Positions 41,812 through 50,319 of a stretch of DNA of 64,000 bases are shown one piece after another. Position 1 is the stretch's first letter, and each line of letters starts with the position of its first letter. Under the pieces are notes generated by a model, which was not told the DNA's origin, searched no databases, and saw nothing but the letters and a program-made list of their open reading frames with translations. The translations under genes were made by a program, and so were the position numbers. The stretch is from contig JAWKHH010000005.1 of assembly GCA_041394945.1 (NCBI GenBank), positions 988,468 to 1,052,467 on the forward strand, read 5' to 3'. The DNA is from Bryobacteraceae bacterium. Lineage in GTDB: Bacteria > Acidobacteriota > Terriglobia > Bryobacterales > Bryobacteraceae.

Positions 41812-43050
41812 TCAGTCGTATTGACCATCAATGAACCAGCGGCCGCTGAAGAACTCGCGGTACACCCGATAGAGCGCGCCGTTGCTCAGTGCGAGATCCC
41901 AATCGTCGCGCGCCCAAGGGGATGGGGTCCACCAGTCGCCGGAGGTTCGCCAGGGGCCGGCGGCGGCGAGGACGCGCCCCTCGATACGCGCGGCATGGAG
42001 GCGTTCCGGTGGACCTTGCGACGGTGACACCTGCGCGGCGACCGGCGGGCGGAACCGGCGCACCGCGAGCGTCGCCGCCGGCGGCGTCAAGTCGATTTTG
42101 GGAACAGCGAACGGCTGCGCGACCCGGAACGCGCCCGGCCGGTGCGTGTCGATCAGTTGCGGGGAGCCGACGTTCTCCTCGCCGGCGATGGCGACGATGC
42201 GCTTCAAGGTGATCTCGAGTCTTTCGGGTTCCGGCGTGGGCGGCAGGAACAGCCCCTCCTGCAGCGCACGCGGCATGGCCGGCTCGGCGTGGATGGCGAT
42301 GCCGGCGATAGGCGCACCCGGTGGACGTGCGTCGAGATCGAGTTGCAGCAGTTTCAAAAACGCCGCCGGATTGCGCATCGGCACAGGCAGCCGCATTCCG
42401 CGTTCGTGTATGCCGCCGCCTTCGAGCTTCAGCTCGAGATGCAATTCGAGCAGCGCCAGCCCCTGCGCGGCCAGCCGCTCGCACAGCCGGTTGAGGAGGT
42501 TCGCGAGCAGGAACGACAGCGGCTCGAGCAATTCCACCGGATGTTCGAGTTCGATGGATTCGCTCCATTCCGGCGTCTCATGCGTGGGCCGGAACGGCGC
42601 CGAGGCGTCGCCTTGCGCGAGCTTCCGGATGCGCGCGCCTTCCTGCCCGAAACGCTCGGCGAGACCGGTTTCCGGCAGCGAGGCGAGGTCTCGAAACGTG
42701 TGGATGCCCCAGTGCGCCAGCGTTTCGAGTACGTCATCGGAGGTCGCGATCAGCGTCACCGGCAGCGCGCCGAGCCGCGCCGCCTCTTCACCCGGCGGGA
42801 TCACGACAATGCCGGAATATCCACGTGCGGCGTGAATGGCGGCACTGCGATTGGCGGCGATGGCGATGTTGGCGTGCGGACCGGCCTTGGCCGCGATCAG
42901 CGACGCGATCTTCGCGCCGGAGCCGAACAGGCGCTCCATGCCGCCGATGTCGAGCGCCACAGTGGATGCGTCGAGCTCCTCGACGCGCGGGGAGAACTCC
43001 CGTGCGATTCCGGAGGCGGCGATTCCGGGGGCATGGATACAGGCGAACAT
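41812..43050 (-). CDS. imuB: Catalytically dead Y-family DNA polymerase-like protein, ImuB
   Basis: The 412-residue protein follows the ImuB plan: N-terminal Y-family palm region (FSPRVEELDASTVALDIGG, GMERLFGSG), helix-hairpin-helix area (HTFRDLASLPETGLAERFG) and little-finger region. The catalytic Asp/Asp-Glu residues of active DinB or UmuC enzymes are absent, as in known ImuB proteins, which act as scaffolds recruiting DnaE2 and beta clamp for damage-induced mutagenesis. It follows imuA by 18 bases on the same strand. The third cassette gene, dnaE2, is not adjacent; cupin genes follow instead. Confidence 0.9.
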   Translation of the reverse strand: MFACIHAPGIAASGIAREFSPRVEELDASTVALDIGGMERLFGSGAKIASLIAAKAGPHANIAIAANRSAAIHAARGYSGIVVIPPGEEAARLGALPVTLIATSDDVLETLAHWGIHTFRDLASLPETGLAERFGQEGARIRKLAQGDASAPFRPTHETPEWSESIELEHPVELLEPLSFLLANLLNRLCERLAAQGLALLELHLELKLEGGGIHERGMRLPVPMRNPAAFLKLLQLDLDARPPGAPIAGIAIHAEPAMPRALQEGLFLPPTPEPERLEITLKRIVAIAGEENVGSPQLIDTHRPGAFRVAQPFAVPKIDLTPPAATLAVRRFRPPVAAQVSPSQGPPERLHAARIEGRVLAAAGPWRTSGDWWTPSPWARDDWDLALSNGALYRVYREFFSGRWFIDGQYD

Positions 43051-43068
43051 GGCTGGCTCGCGGGTGCG

Positions 43069-43746
43069 CTATTCCCCCGCCGCAAGCGCGCGCGCCTGCA
43101 TCGCGGCCGGCGCTATTCCTGGTGGCTTGCGCGGTTCGAACGACAGCTCCACGCTTTCGAGATATACGCGCTGCTGCACGCACCCTGCGGCGCCCGTCCA
43201 TTGCATCGCCTTTCTCCGGGCCTCCACCGAAAATGCCGCGCATTGCCGCGCCTGCGGGTGCGTGGCGATGACGAGCAGCGCCGTCCGGGTTTGTTCCACC
43301 GCGCGCCGGAAACGATACCAATAGCTGAGCGGGATGCGGTTGGCGGCGTCGGCGTCGGCGCCGGCCATATCGAGCACCACCACTCCGAATCCGTTGGCTT
43401 GCAACAGCAGGTCGACGGCGCGGAATGCTTTCTCAAGCGGGCGAAGCCGTGCGGCGCCGTGTTCGCCTTCGCGGCAACGCACCCAAAGCAGGCGGTTGAG
43501 GAGCACGCCGGCGGCGGCGGCCGATCCGGGGTCGAAGGCGTCGGTGGCGTCGACGATCGCGCACAGATCGCCCTCCTGCGCGGTGGCTTGTGCGAGCGCG
43601 TTCAACAGGAGGCTAGTGCGCCCCGACGATGCCTGCCCGTGGATTTCCGAAATGCGCCCGCGCGGAAACGGCATGCCCACCGGCGCGATGAGAGGGAGGT
43701 AAGAGGGTTCGGTGCGCTGCAGGAGCGCGAGTGGAGTGGCCGCCAT
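43069..43746 (-). CDS. imuA: ImuA-like RecA-fold protein of the mutagenesis cassette
   Basis: The 225-residue protein has a RecA-like ATP-binding loop GQASSGRTSLLLNALAQ with the Walker Lys replaced by Arg, and the RecA-type core VDLLLQANGFGVVVLDMAG. Similar divergence is known in ImuA/SulA-like cassette proteins. It precedes imuB and its start lies just after a GTTC-N7-GTTC direct repeat. In characterised species ImuA works with ImuB and DnaE2 in translesion synthesis under SOS control. Identification rests on gene order plus the RecA-like fold rather than on strong residue identity. Confidence 0.88.
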   Translation of the reverse strand: MAATPLALLQRTEPSYLPLIAPVGMPFPRGRISEIHGQASSGRTSLLLNALAQATAQEGDLCAIVDATDAFDPGSAAAAGVLLNRLLWVRCREGEHGAARLRPLEKAFRAVDLLLQANGFGVVVLDMAGADADAANRIPLSYWYRFRRAVEQTRTALLVIATHPQARQCAAFSVEARRKAMQWTGAAGCVQQRVYLESVELSFEPRKPPGIAPAAMQARALAAGE

Positions 43747-43767
43747 TTGTTCGCCTTTTGTTCGCCT
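43746..43767 (-). promoter_or_regulatory. Probable LexA operator (GTTC-N7-GTTC direct repeat) at imuA start
   Basis: A perfect 11-base tandem repeat TTTGTTCGCCT occurs twice, giving GTTC at 43749-43752 and 43760-43763, exactly 7 bases apart. On the imuA strand it reads GAAC-N7-GAAC. This is the alphaproteobacterial-type LexA operator layout, and placement against the start codon would block transcription or translation initiation. The role is inferred from its position upstream of imuAB. Confidence 0.72.
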
Positions 43768-43830
43768 ATTTCAGAAAACAGAATACGGCGTGGCGGCAGG
43801 GGTTGTCAATTGCGATTCAGCGACTGCGAT

Positions 43831-44759
43831 TCAGCGGCGGCGGATGACCTGATCGAGGCGGCTCGCGGTGATCAGCTTGCGTCCCCAAAGGTCGAGTTGA
43901 TGGACCGTGGCGCGGGCTATGCGATCGACGATCCATGGCTCGAGCGGGCCGAACTTTTCAACGAGCTGTTCCGTGAGCAGCGCACGGCGACCTGCCGCCA
44001 GTCCCTCCACGCGGCCCTCCGCCAGCCCCTCCACACGGCCCTCCGCCAAGCCTTCCTCCCGGCCCTCTGCGATACCTTCCGCCTTGGCATCCCGCAGGTA
44101 TCGCATCAGCACCGGATTTTTGCGGATATCGATCACCACTCCCATACGGTTCATCTCCAATTCTACCTTTCCCGGCAACCCACGAAGTCCGGAGAACACC
44201 AGCAGTTGCGCCAACAGCCGGTCTCGTGCTCGCCCGCGGAGGCGTCCCGCGCGCCGAACGATTTCCGGCAGCAGTTCTGCGCCGCCCTTTGCCAGCATCG
44301 ACAGCACCAGGTCCGCGGGTCTGCCGTCATTGATCAGATCCTCAGCGCGAAGACTCCGAATATCGATCACGTCGAACTCGACCGTGGTACGCCCCGTTCT
44401 GAGACGACCCTCCATCGTCAACCGCCTCCGGCCCACATAGATCAGCACCTGCTCGACATCGCAGCGATATCGCTGGCTCAACATCAGGCAATAGATGCCT
44501 TGACGGTAACAGATATCGGGGTCGTTGGAGCTTTGAAATTCGATGTGCAGGATCGACCTGTCCTCCAGACGCATCAAATGTCGGCGTGCGACGTCTGCAC
44601 TCGGGGGAACTCGACATTCAGGAACTCCCGGATCGCGACGCCCCTGGTCAGCCGTTGCAGCAGAGTCGGCCGGTCCACGATGAACAGTTCTTTGAGCGCC
44701 GCGTCGAAATCGATACCGATACCCTGATTGATGAGTGCCGGAGCGAGTCGGATATTCTC
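43831..44759 (-). pseudogene. Frameshifted Rpn/DUF4351-type (PD-(D/E)XK-like) nuclease or transposase-associated gene
   Basis: Two frames code for one protein. The N-terminal part (FDAALKELFIVDRPTLLQRL, REFLNVEFPRVQTSHADI) ends in TGA, and an ATG-started frame continues with MRLEDRSILHIEFQSSNDP and runs 247 residues to the end. The junction reads ATTTGATG; adding one T would give ...HADI-LMRLED, the expected family sequence, so one base is missing from a short T run. The C-terminal part has typical repeats (EGREEGLAEGRVEGLAEGR). No canonical start codon precedes the first part; it abuts the glycosyltransferase stop. A sequencing error or a programmed frameshift are alternatives to decay. Confidence 0.75.
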
Positions 44760-45737
44760 CTATTGCCGCGCCACGTCGCGCGCCGATATCGCGAACCGTC
44801 GCGCCAGCGACGTGAACCGACCAGCCGCGATCCGCCTTCGCGCCGCGAGCGCCCACCGCTCGCCTAGCAAACGGGGAATAGCAGCCATCGCCGCACAATG
44901 GGCGCGCAGCACGGTCCACGCCAGACCCGCCGCCGACCCGCCCGACGCCCGATGCGCCGCAGCCGCGCCTTCCCCACCCGTTGCGTGATACCAATACCGC
45001 GCCAGCGCAACAAACGGCGCGCGCAACAGCATCCCCAAAGGAAAATTCCGCGCCGCCACAAACAGCCGGTTCCGCTCCACATGGTACGCCTTCAACAACG
45101 ACGCCTTCCCCGCCGACTCCGAATACGAGTGCCGGACTCTTGCGCCCGCCACATAAATACAGCTCCACCCAGCCCATCGGGCGCGCAAACCTAGATCGGT
45201 ATCTTCGCCGTAAAGAAAGAAGTGGTCCGGAAACGCACCCACTTCCGCAACCATCGCCCGCCGGTACATCGCCGCCGATCCGCTCGGGAACAGCACCTCA
45301 TCCTCCATCGCGAACCGATCCGGCGGTTCGCGATGGCCGCGCTGCTTGCCGGCGCCGTCCGCGCACAGTAGCATTCCGGCCGAGTCAAGCAGCCCGGTAT
45401 CGCCCAGCAGGACACAGCTTGCGAACATGCCCGCCTCCCCATGCCGGTCCGCGGCGGCCGTGAGCGCTTCGAGCCACGCCGGCTCGGGCTCGGCATCGTC
45501 ATTCAACACCGCGATCAACTCCGTCTCCGATCCGGCGATCGCCAGATTCACCGCGGCGCCGAAGCCGAGGTTGGATCCCGGCCGGAGCACACGCGCGGCA
45601 GCTACGCCCACGGCGCCGCCGTTGTCGACGACGATGGTTTCGAAATCGCGGAATGTCTGCCGCGCAAGCGCCGCCAGGCACCGTTCGAGCGGGGCGCCGG
45701 CCGCAAGCGTGGGCACGATGACCGTGACGCGGGGCAA
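44760..45737 (-). CDS. Glycosyltransferase family 2
   Basis: The 325-residue protein has the GT-A fold signatures VTVIVPTLAAGAPLERCLAAL, NDDAEPEPAWLEAL with the DxD-type NDD motif, and FLYGEDTDLGLRARWAGW, followed by hydrophobic C-terminal segments (FPLGMLLRAPFVALARYWY). The start is uncertain: a TTG beginning LPRVTVIVP is used because no ATG or GTG occurs earlier without running into rsmD, and a TACAAT hexamer lies 8 bases upstream, as in a leaderless transcript. The family usually adds sugars to cell-surface glycans. It is divergent from rsmD with a 30-base gap. Confidence 0.83.
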   Translation of the reverse strand: MPRVTVIVPTLAAGAPLERCLAALARQTFRDFETIVVDNGGAVGVAAARVLRPGSNLGFGAAVNLAIAGSETELIAVLNDDAEPEPAWLEALTAAADRHGEAGMFASCVLLGDTGLLDSAGMLLCADGAGKQRGHREPPDRFAMEDEVLFPSGSAAMYRRAMVAEVGAFPDHFFLYGEDTDLGLRARWAGWSCIYVAGARVRHSYSESAGKASLLKAYHVERNRLFVAARNFPLGMLLRAPFVALARYWYHATGGEGAAAAHRASGGSAAGLAWTVLRAHCAAMAAIPRLLGERWALAARRRIAAGRFTSLARRFAISARDVARQ

Positions 45738-45767
45738 CCTAAATTGTATGCAGAGATAAAATAAGGC

Positions 45768-46304
45768 GTGCGTGTGATTGCGGGTGAGTTTCGCAGCCGG
45801 CGGCTGAAGAGTCCGCCTGGGCTCGAAACACGGCCGACTCCGGACCGGCTCCGTGAATCGCTGTTCTCCATCCTCGCTCCCTCTATCGAAGGCTCCGTCT
45901 TCGCCGATGTCTACGCCGGGTGCGGCGCGGTCGGCATCGAAGCGCTCTCTCGCGGCGCATCGCAGGCGGTTTTCATCGAACGCAGCCGCGCCAACTGCGG
46001 CATCATCCGCGAGAACCTCGAGACGTTGCGCATTCTGGGCCGCTCTCGCATCATCCACGGCGGCGCAGGGACTTACCTGTCGTCCACCTCAGCGGCGATA
46101 TACTTCATAGATCCTCCGTATGACCGGCCGGCCGAGTACGACACCGCACTCGCCGCGGCAGCCGAAGCCGCGCCGCCCGAGGCGATCGTGATCGCGCAGC
46201 ACGCCTCGCGCCACACGCTCGCCGACAGTTATGGCGGAGTCAAGCGGTACCGCATCGTCCGTCAGGGTGACAATTCGCTTTCTTTCTATCGAGTCGATGA
46301 CTAA
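45768..46304 (+). CDS. rsmD: 16S rRNA (guanine(966)-N(2))-methyltransferase
   Basis: The 178-residue protein starts at GTG and shows the RsmD pattern: MRVIAGEFRSRRLKSPPG, then RPTPDRLRESLFSIL, the SAM-binding FADVYAGCGAVGIEALSRGA, and the NPPY-type motif as IDPPYDRP. RsmD methylates G966 of 16S rRNA. In most bacteria it neighbours coaD; here it precedes a secreted DUF3604-type gene with an 8-base overlap, which suggests shared transcription without functional linkage. The stretch ESLFSILAP with DR is normal for the family. Confidence 0.94.
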   Translation: MRVIAGEFRSRRLKSPPGLETRPTPDRLRESLFSILAPSIEGSVFADVYAGCGAVGIEALSRGASQAVFIERSRANCGIIRENLETLRILGRSRIIHGGAGTYLSSTSAAIYFIDPPYDRPAEYDTALAAAAEAAPPEAIVIAQHASRHTLADSYGGVKRYRIVRQGDNSLSFYRVDD

Positions 46305-49068
46305 GAACCACTTATTGCCAGCCGCCATGATCGCCGTACTTGCCTGGGCGCTGTATCCCACCGCAACGGCCCAAGCCCCGCAACGCCCAAAGCCGAACCC
46401 GGCCGACGTTGTGCTGCGCATCGTCGTCGGGTTGAACGCCACGGCGGAGCAGGCCTACGAGGGCCGCATCGAAGTCAACGGCGGGCAGTTGGCTTCGCTC
46501 GAAGGCTGGCGATCGTCGGGCGCGGATCGTGCCGCCTCCTCGGGCGACTTTTCGTTCCGCCTCAAGACCGGTAACCTCGAAAACCAACTCCGCACCAACA
46601 TCCCCTACGGCCAAACCGATTGGAACGATCCGAATATCCGCCGCGTGATCCCGCAAGGGCTCCTGCTGCGCGTCCGCGGCCCCGACACCGCCCGAGTTCG
46701 TTTCTCCGCCGAAGGCGCCGCGTTTGACTTCACGCTCGGCGATGCCGCCTACCACCGTCCCCTCGCGTTCCTCAGTGGCGATGCTCGCGTGGAGCGCCTG
46801 GCGCAAGCGGAAACCATATCCGAAGCCGCCTTCGCCGACGACGAGCCCGTAGTCGCCGCCGGGCCCGGCGGAGAGCGCTACTTCGCCTGGCTCTCCTACC
46901 ACGACAAAGGCGACTACGTCACCGTCAGCGACGGGACAGACTCCACACGCGTCACTGACAAGGGCGATCATCACGGGCCGGCGCTCGCCGTCGATACGCG
47001 CGGCTGGGTGCACACCGTCTGGTCGCAGCGAGAAGGAAACAACGCCGAAGAACCGCAGTGGCACGTTTATGTGTCGACGCGCGTCGGCGGCCGATGGTCC
47101 GCCGCGCGCAAGCTATCCGCCGAGGCCGGGTCGCACATCGCGCCAGTAGCCGCCGCCGGCCCCGACGGTCGTATCGCCGTGGCTTGGCAAAGCCTGCGAG
47201 CGGGCCGTTCTTCCATCGCATTTCGCGAGTTCGATGGGCGCCGCTGGGGGCCGGAGCAAACGGCCAGCGAGGGCGTGGGCAACGCCTGGGCGCCGGCCAT
47301 CACTTATGGCGGCGGTAAGTTATGGATCGCCTGGGACGCCTACGATACAGGCGCCTATCAGATTTATGCTCGGCATGCGGGCGGACCCGTGGAGCGTGTT
47401 ACGGTGGGCGGCAACTTCTCCGTGCGCCCATCGGTCGCGATCAACCGGCACGGCGTACCGGTCATCGCGTGGGAAGAGTCCGGGCCGATGTGGGGCAAAG
47501 ACTACGCGTTCCTGGTAACCACGGCCGGAACCCGGCTTTACGAAGACCGCCGCATCGTCCTGGCCTTCCGCGGACCGCAAGGCTGGCACCGGCTTGCCGG
47601 CGATCCGGCAGAAGCCATCCCCGTCTGGCAGCGCCGCTACCTCCAGCAACCGCGCATCGCAATCGACACGGCCGGCCGGCTGCACATGGCGTTTCGCGTG
47701 CGGACGGCGGCGGCCACGTCGCGCATGGACGGCTGGGCGGCCGGCGGGCGCTGGGAAAGCTTCTACACCCGGCTCGACGGGACCCGCTGGCTGCCGGCCG
47801 TCGAGATGGAGAAAAGCGCGGGCCGAAACAGCACGAAGGCTTCGATCGCGGTGGGCAAAACCGGAGTGCACCTGGCATGGGCCGCCGTCGAGGGCGGGGA
47901 ACGGGACATCCGCACGGCGTCTTTTTCCACGCACGGCGGAGAGGCGCACTTCACCGGATCGGCAATAGCCGCCGCCTCGGCTCCGCTCAGCACGCACCCT
48001 AACGAAACGGCCGACACGCAGCGCATCCGCGCCCACCGGATCACTCTCGGCGGCAAGACCTATCGCATCGTACGCGGCGATCTCCACCGCCATACCGAAC
48101 TGTCGCAGGACGGCTCCGGCGACGGCATGCTCGAGGATCTTTACCGCTACACCCTCGACGCTGCGTCGATGGATTACGCCCACGTCGGAGATCACCAGAT
48201 GGGTTCCGACGACGAATACAACTGGTGGTTCACCCAGAAATCGAACGACCTCTATCACATGTCCGGCCGCTTCGCCGTGATGTACGGCTACGAGCGTAGC
48301 GTTCCCTACCCGAACGGGCATCGCAACGTCGTGTGGGCCGAGCGCGGCCACCCGGTGCTGCGCATTTCGCAGCAGGAGCGGCAGGGGCGGACGAATACTG
48401 GCCCGCTTCTCTACCCATACCTGAAGCGCACGCGTGGCATCGCAACCTCGCACACCTCGGCGACGCCTCAAGGTACAGACTGGCGCGACAACGATCCCGA
48501 CGTGGAGCCCGTCGTCGAGATCTACCAGGGGTTCGAATCGAGCTACGAACACGCCGGCGCTCCGCGCACGTGGAAAGAAGGCGACAAGCCCGTGCACACA
48601 GGGCTGCGACCCGACGGCTACGTCTGGAACGCCTGGGCGAAGGGTTACAAGCTCGGCGTGCAATCGAGTTCGGACCACGTTTCGACGCACAGCTCGTATG
48701 CCTGCCTGCTCGTTGAGGAGTTCACGCGTCAAGGCATCATCGATGCGATCCGAAAGCGCCACACGTACGCGGCCACCGATAATATCGTGCTCGAGGTAAC
48801 GCTCAACGGAACCGCCCTCATGGGCGACATCGTCGACGACGCGGCGATTCTCAAGCTCTCCGTGAAAGCCATCGGTACGGCGCCCATTGCGCAGATCGAT
48901 GTGATCCGGAACAACACCTACGTCCACAAAGTGGAACCCGCCGCTGCTGACGCCTCGTTCGAGTACATGGACGCATCGGCGCCGGCCGGCGAGTCGTACT
49001 ACTACGTGCGAGTGCGGCAATCCGACGGCCAGCTCGCGTGGAGTTCGCCGATCTGGGTGCGGAGGTAG
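46297..49068 (+). CDS. Secreted sialidase/propeller-like protein with C-terminal DUF3604/PHP-like domain
   Basis: The 923-residue protein begins at ATG inside the rsmD 3' end, with a leader (PAAMIAVLAWALYPTATA). Residues about 175-580 hold propeller-type repeats with Asp-box-like strands (WTVWSQREGNN-like, IAWQSLRAGRSSIAF, IAWDAYDTGAYQIYARHAG). The C-terminal part, beginning with GDLHRHTELSQDG, is a PHP-like metal site (GDLHxHT, then a VGDHQ loop and SSSDHVSTHSSYA) as in DUF3604. The combination suggests a carbohydrate or phosphate-ester-acting surface protein; no activity is known to me. The following VCBS gene starts 8 bases after its stop. Confidence 0.83.
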   Translation: MTKNHLLPAAMIAVLAWALYPTATAQAPQRPKPNPADVVLRIVVGLNATAEQAYEGRIEVNGGQLASLEGWRSSGADRAASSGDFSFRLKTGNLENQLRTNIPYGQTDWNDPNIRRVIPQGLLLRVRGPDTARVRFSAEGAAFDFTLGDAAYHRPLAFLSGDARVERLAQAETISEAAFADDEPVVAAGPGGERYFAWLSYHDKGDYVTVSDGTDSTRVTDKGDHHGPALAVDTRGWVHTVWSQREGNNAEEPQWHVYVSTRVGGRWSAARKLSAEAGSHIAPVAAAGPDGRIAVAWQSLRAGRSSIAFREFDGRRWGPEQTASEGVGNAWAPAITYGGGKLWIAWDAYDTGAYQIYARHAGGPVERVTVGGNFSVRPSVAINRHGVPVIAWEESGPMWGKDYAFLVTTAGTRLYEDRRIVLAFRGPQGWHRLAGDPAEAIPVWQRRYLQQPRIAIDTAGRLHMAFRVRTAAATSRMDGWAAGGRWESFYTRLDGTRWLPAVEMEKSAGRNSTKASIAVGKTGVHLAWAAVEGGERDIRTASFSTHGGEAHFTGSAIAAASAPLSTHPNETADTQRIRAHRITLGGKTYRIVRGDLHRHTELSQDGSGDGMLEDLYRYTLDAASMDYAHVGDHQMGSDDEYNWWFTQKSNDLYHMSGRFAVMYGYERSVPYPNGHRNVVWAERGHPVLRISQQERQGRTNTGPLLYPYLKRTRGIATSHTSATPQGTDWRDNDPDVEPVVEIYQGFESSYEHAGAPRTWKEGDKPVHTGLRPDGYVWNAWAKGYKLGVQSSSDHVSTHSSYACLLVEEFTRQGIIDAIRKRHTYAATDNIVLEVTLNGTALMGDIVDDAAILKLSVKAIGTAPIAQIDVIRNNTYVHKVEPAAADASFEYMDASAPAGESYYYVRVRQSDGQLAWSSPIWVRR

Positions 49069-49076
49069 AACCGGGG

Positions 49077-50303
49077 ATGCGCATCCTGTTCGCGTCGGTA
49101 CCGGTCCTGCTCGCTCCGCTGCTCCCGCCCGACCCGGCGCCTGTCCTGCAGGGCAAGCCGTGGATCCGCTACACCATCGACAACACCGCCTCCGGCGCCG
49201 ACGGCGTGAAGATCACCGATACCAAGACCGACGGCCGCCCCGACATCGCCACGGCCTGGGAGGAGGGCGGACTCATCCGCGCCTACTTCAACCCCTCGCG
49301 CGTGGACTCGCGCACGCCTTGGCCGCAGGTGACCGTGGGGCGCGTCGCATCGCCGGAAGACGCCGTCTTCGCCGATCTTGACCGCGACCTCGCCTTCGAC
49401 GTCGTCAGCGCCTGCGAAGGCAAGGAACGTACGGTCTACATCCATTGGGCGCCGAAATCGCCGGACCGCTTCTGGCAGTCCGACGCCTGGACCACGACGC
49501 CGATCGCCGCCTCGCAAGGCCGCATGATGTGGATGTTCGTGCAGCCGATGCAGGTGGACGGCCGGAACGGCCCGGACCTGGTCGCCGGCGGCAAGGGGCC
49601 CGGCGCGGAGATCGGCTGGTTCGAAGCGCCCGCAAACGCGCGCGACACCGCGGCGTGGAAGTGGCATCCACTGCGGCCGGTGGGTTGGATCATGTCGATC
49701 TACACGGTCGATATGGACGCCGATGGCGATCTCGACATCCTTTTCTCCGATCGCAAGGGCGAGCGTACCGGCGTCTACTGGCTCGAGAATCCGCGCGTGA
49801 AAGGCGCCCCATTCGACGCGGCAGCGGCGTGGCCCGAACACGCGGTCGGATCCACCGGGCGCGAGGTGATGTTCATCGATTACACCGACGCCGACGGCGA
49901 TGGGCTCCCGGACGTGGCCGCCGCGGTGAAGCCGCGCGATATCCAGATCCACCACCGGCTCTCGCGCGACGGCACGCGCTGGAAGACAGCCGAAATGTCT
50001 CTGCCGGCAGCGGCCACAGGGACCGCCAAAAGCGTCCGCATCACCGACGTTAACGCCGACGGAAAGCTCGACGTAATCTACTCGGCCGAGCAGACGCCGC
50101 CGGGTGCATCGGGCGTCGTCTGGAGGGCGCTCGACGACAGCGCCCTCCACGACATTTCGGGTCCCGAGGGCATCAAGTACGACTTCATCGAACTGCTCGA
50201 CCTCGACGGCGATCAGGACCTCGACGTTGTCACGACCGAAGAAAACTTCGGTGCGGACAGTAAGGGCCTCGGGCTCATCTGGTATGAGAATCCGGGCCGC
50301 TGA
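49077..50303 (+). CDS. VCBS/FG-GAP repeat protein, secreted
   Basis: The 408-residue product starts with a leader (LFASVPVLLAPLLPP). FG-GAP-type repeats follow, including FADLDRDLAFDVV, DMDADGDLDILFSDR, DADGDGLPDVAAAV, DVNADGKLDVIYS and DLDGDQDLDVVTT. This is a seven-bladed calcium-dependent propeller with no attached catalytic domain, a common secreted type in this lineage. It sits between the DUF3604-like gene and dprA, 16 bases before the latter. Confidence 0.87.
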   Translation: MRILFASVPVLLAPLLPPDPAPVLQGKPWIRYTIDNTASGADGVKITDTKTDGRPDIATAWEEGGLIRAYFNPSRVDSRTPWPQVTVGRVASPEDAVFADLDRDLAFDVVSACEGKERTVYIHWAPKSPDRFWQSDAWTTTPIAASQGRMMWMFVQPMQVDGRNGPDLVAGGKGPGAEIGWFEAPANARDTAAWKWHPLRPVGWIMSIYTVDMDADGDLDILFSDRKGERTGVYWLENPRVKGAPFDAAAAWPEHAVGSTGREVMFIDYTDADGDGLPDVAAAVKPRDIQIHHRLSRDGTRWKTAEMSLPAAATGTAKSVRITDVNADGKLDVIYSAEQTPPGASGVVWRALDDSALHDISGPEGIKYDFIELLDLDGDQDLDVVTTEENFGADSKGLGLIWYENPGR

Positions 50304-50319
50304 ACGCCACTAGCAAGGT

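Noticed and set aside
43869..44108. CRISPR-like short repeats (cctccgccagcccctcc-type)
   Set aside because: They encode the EGREEGLAEGRVEG repeats of the Rpn-type protein and are not separated by unique spacers.
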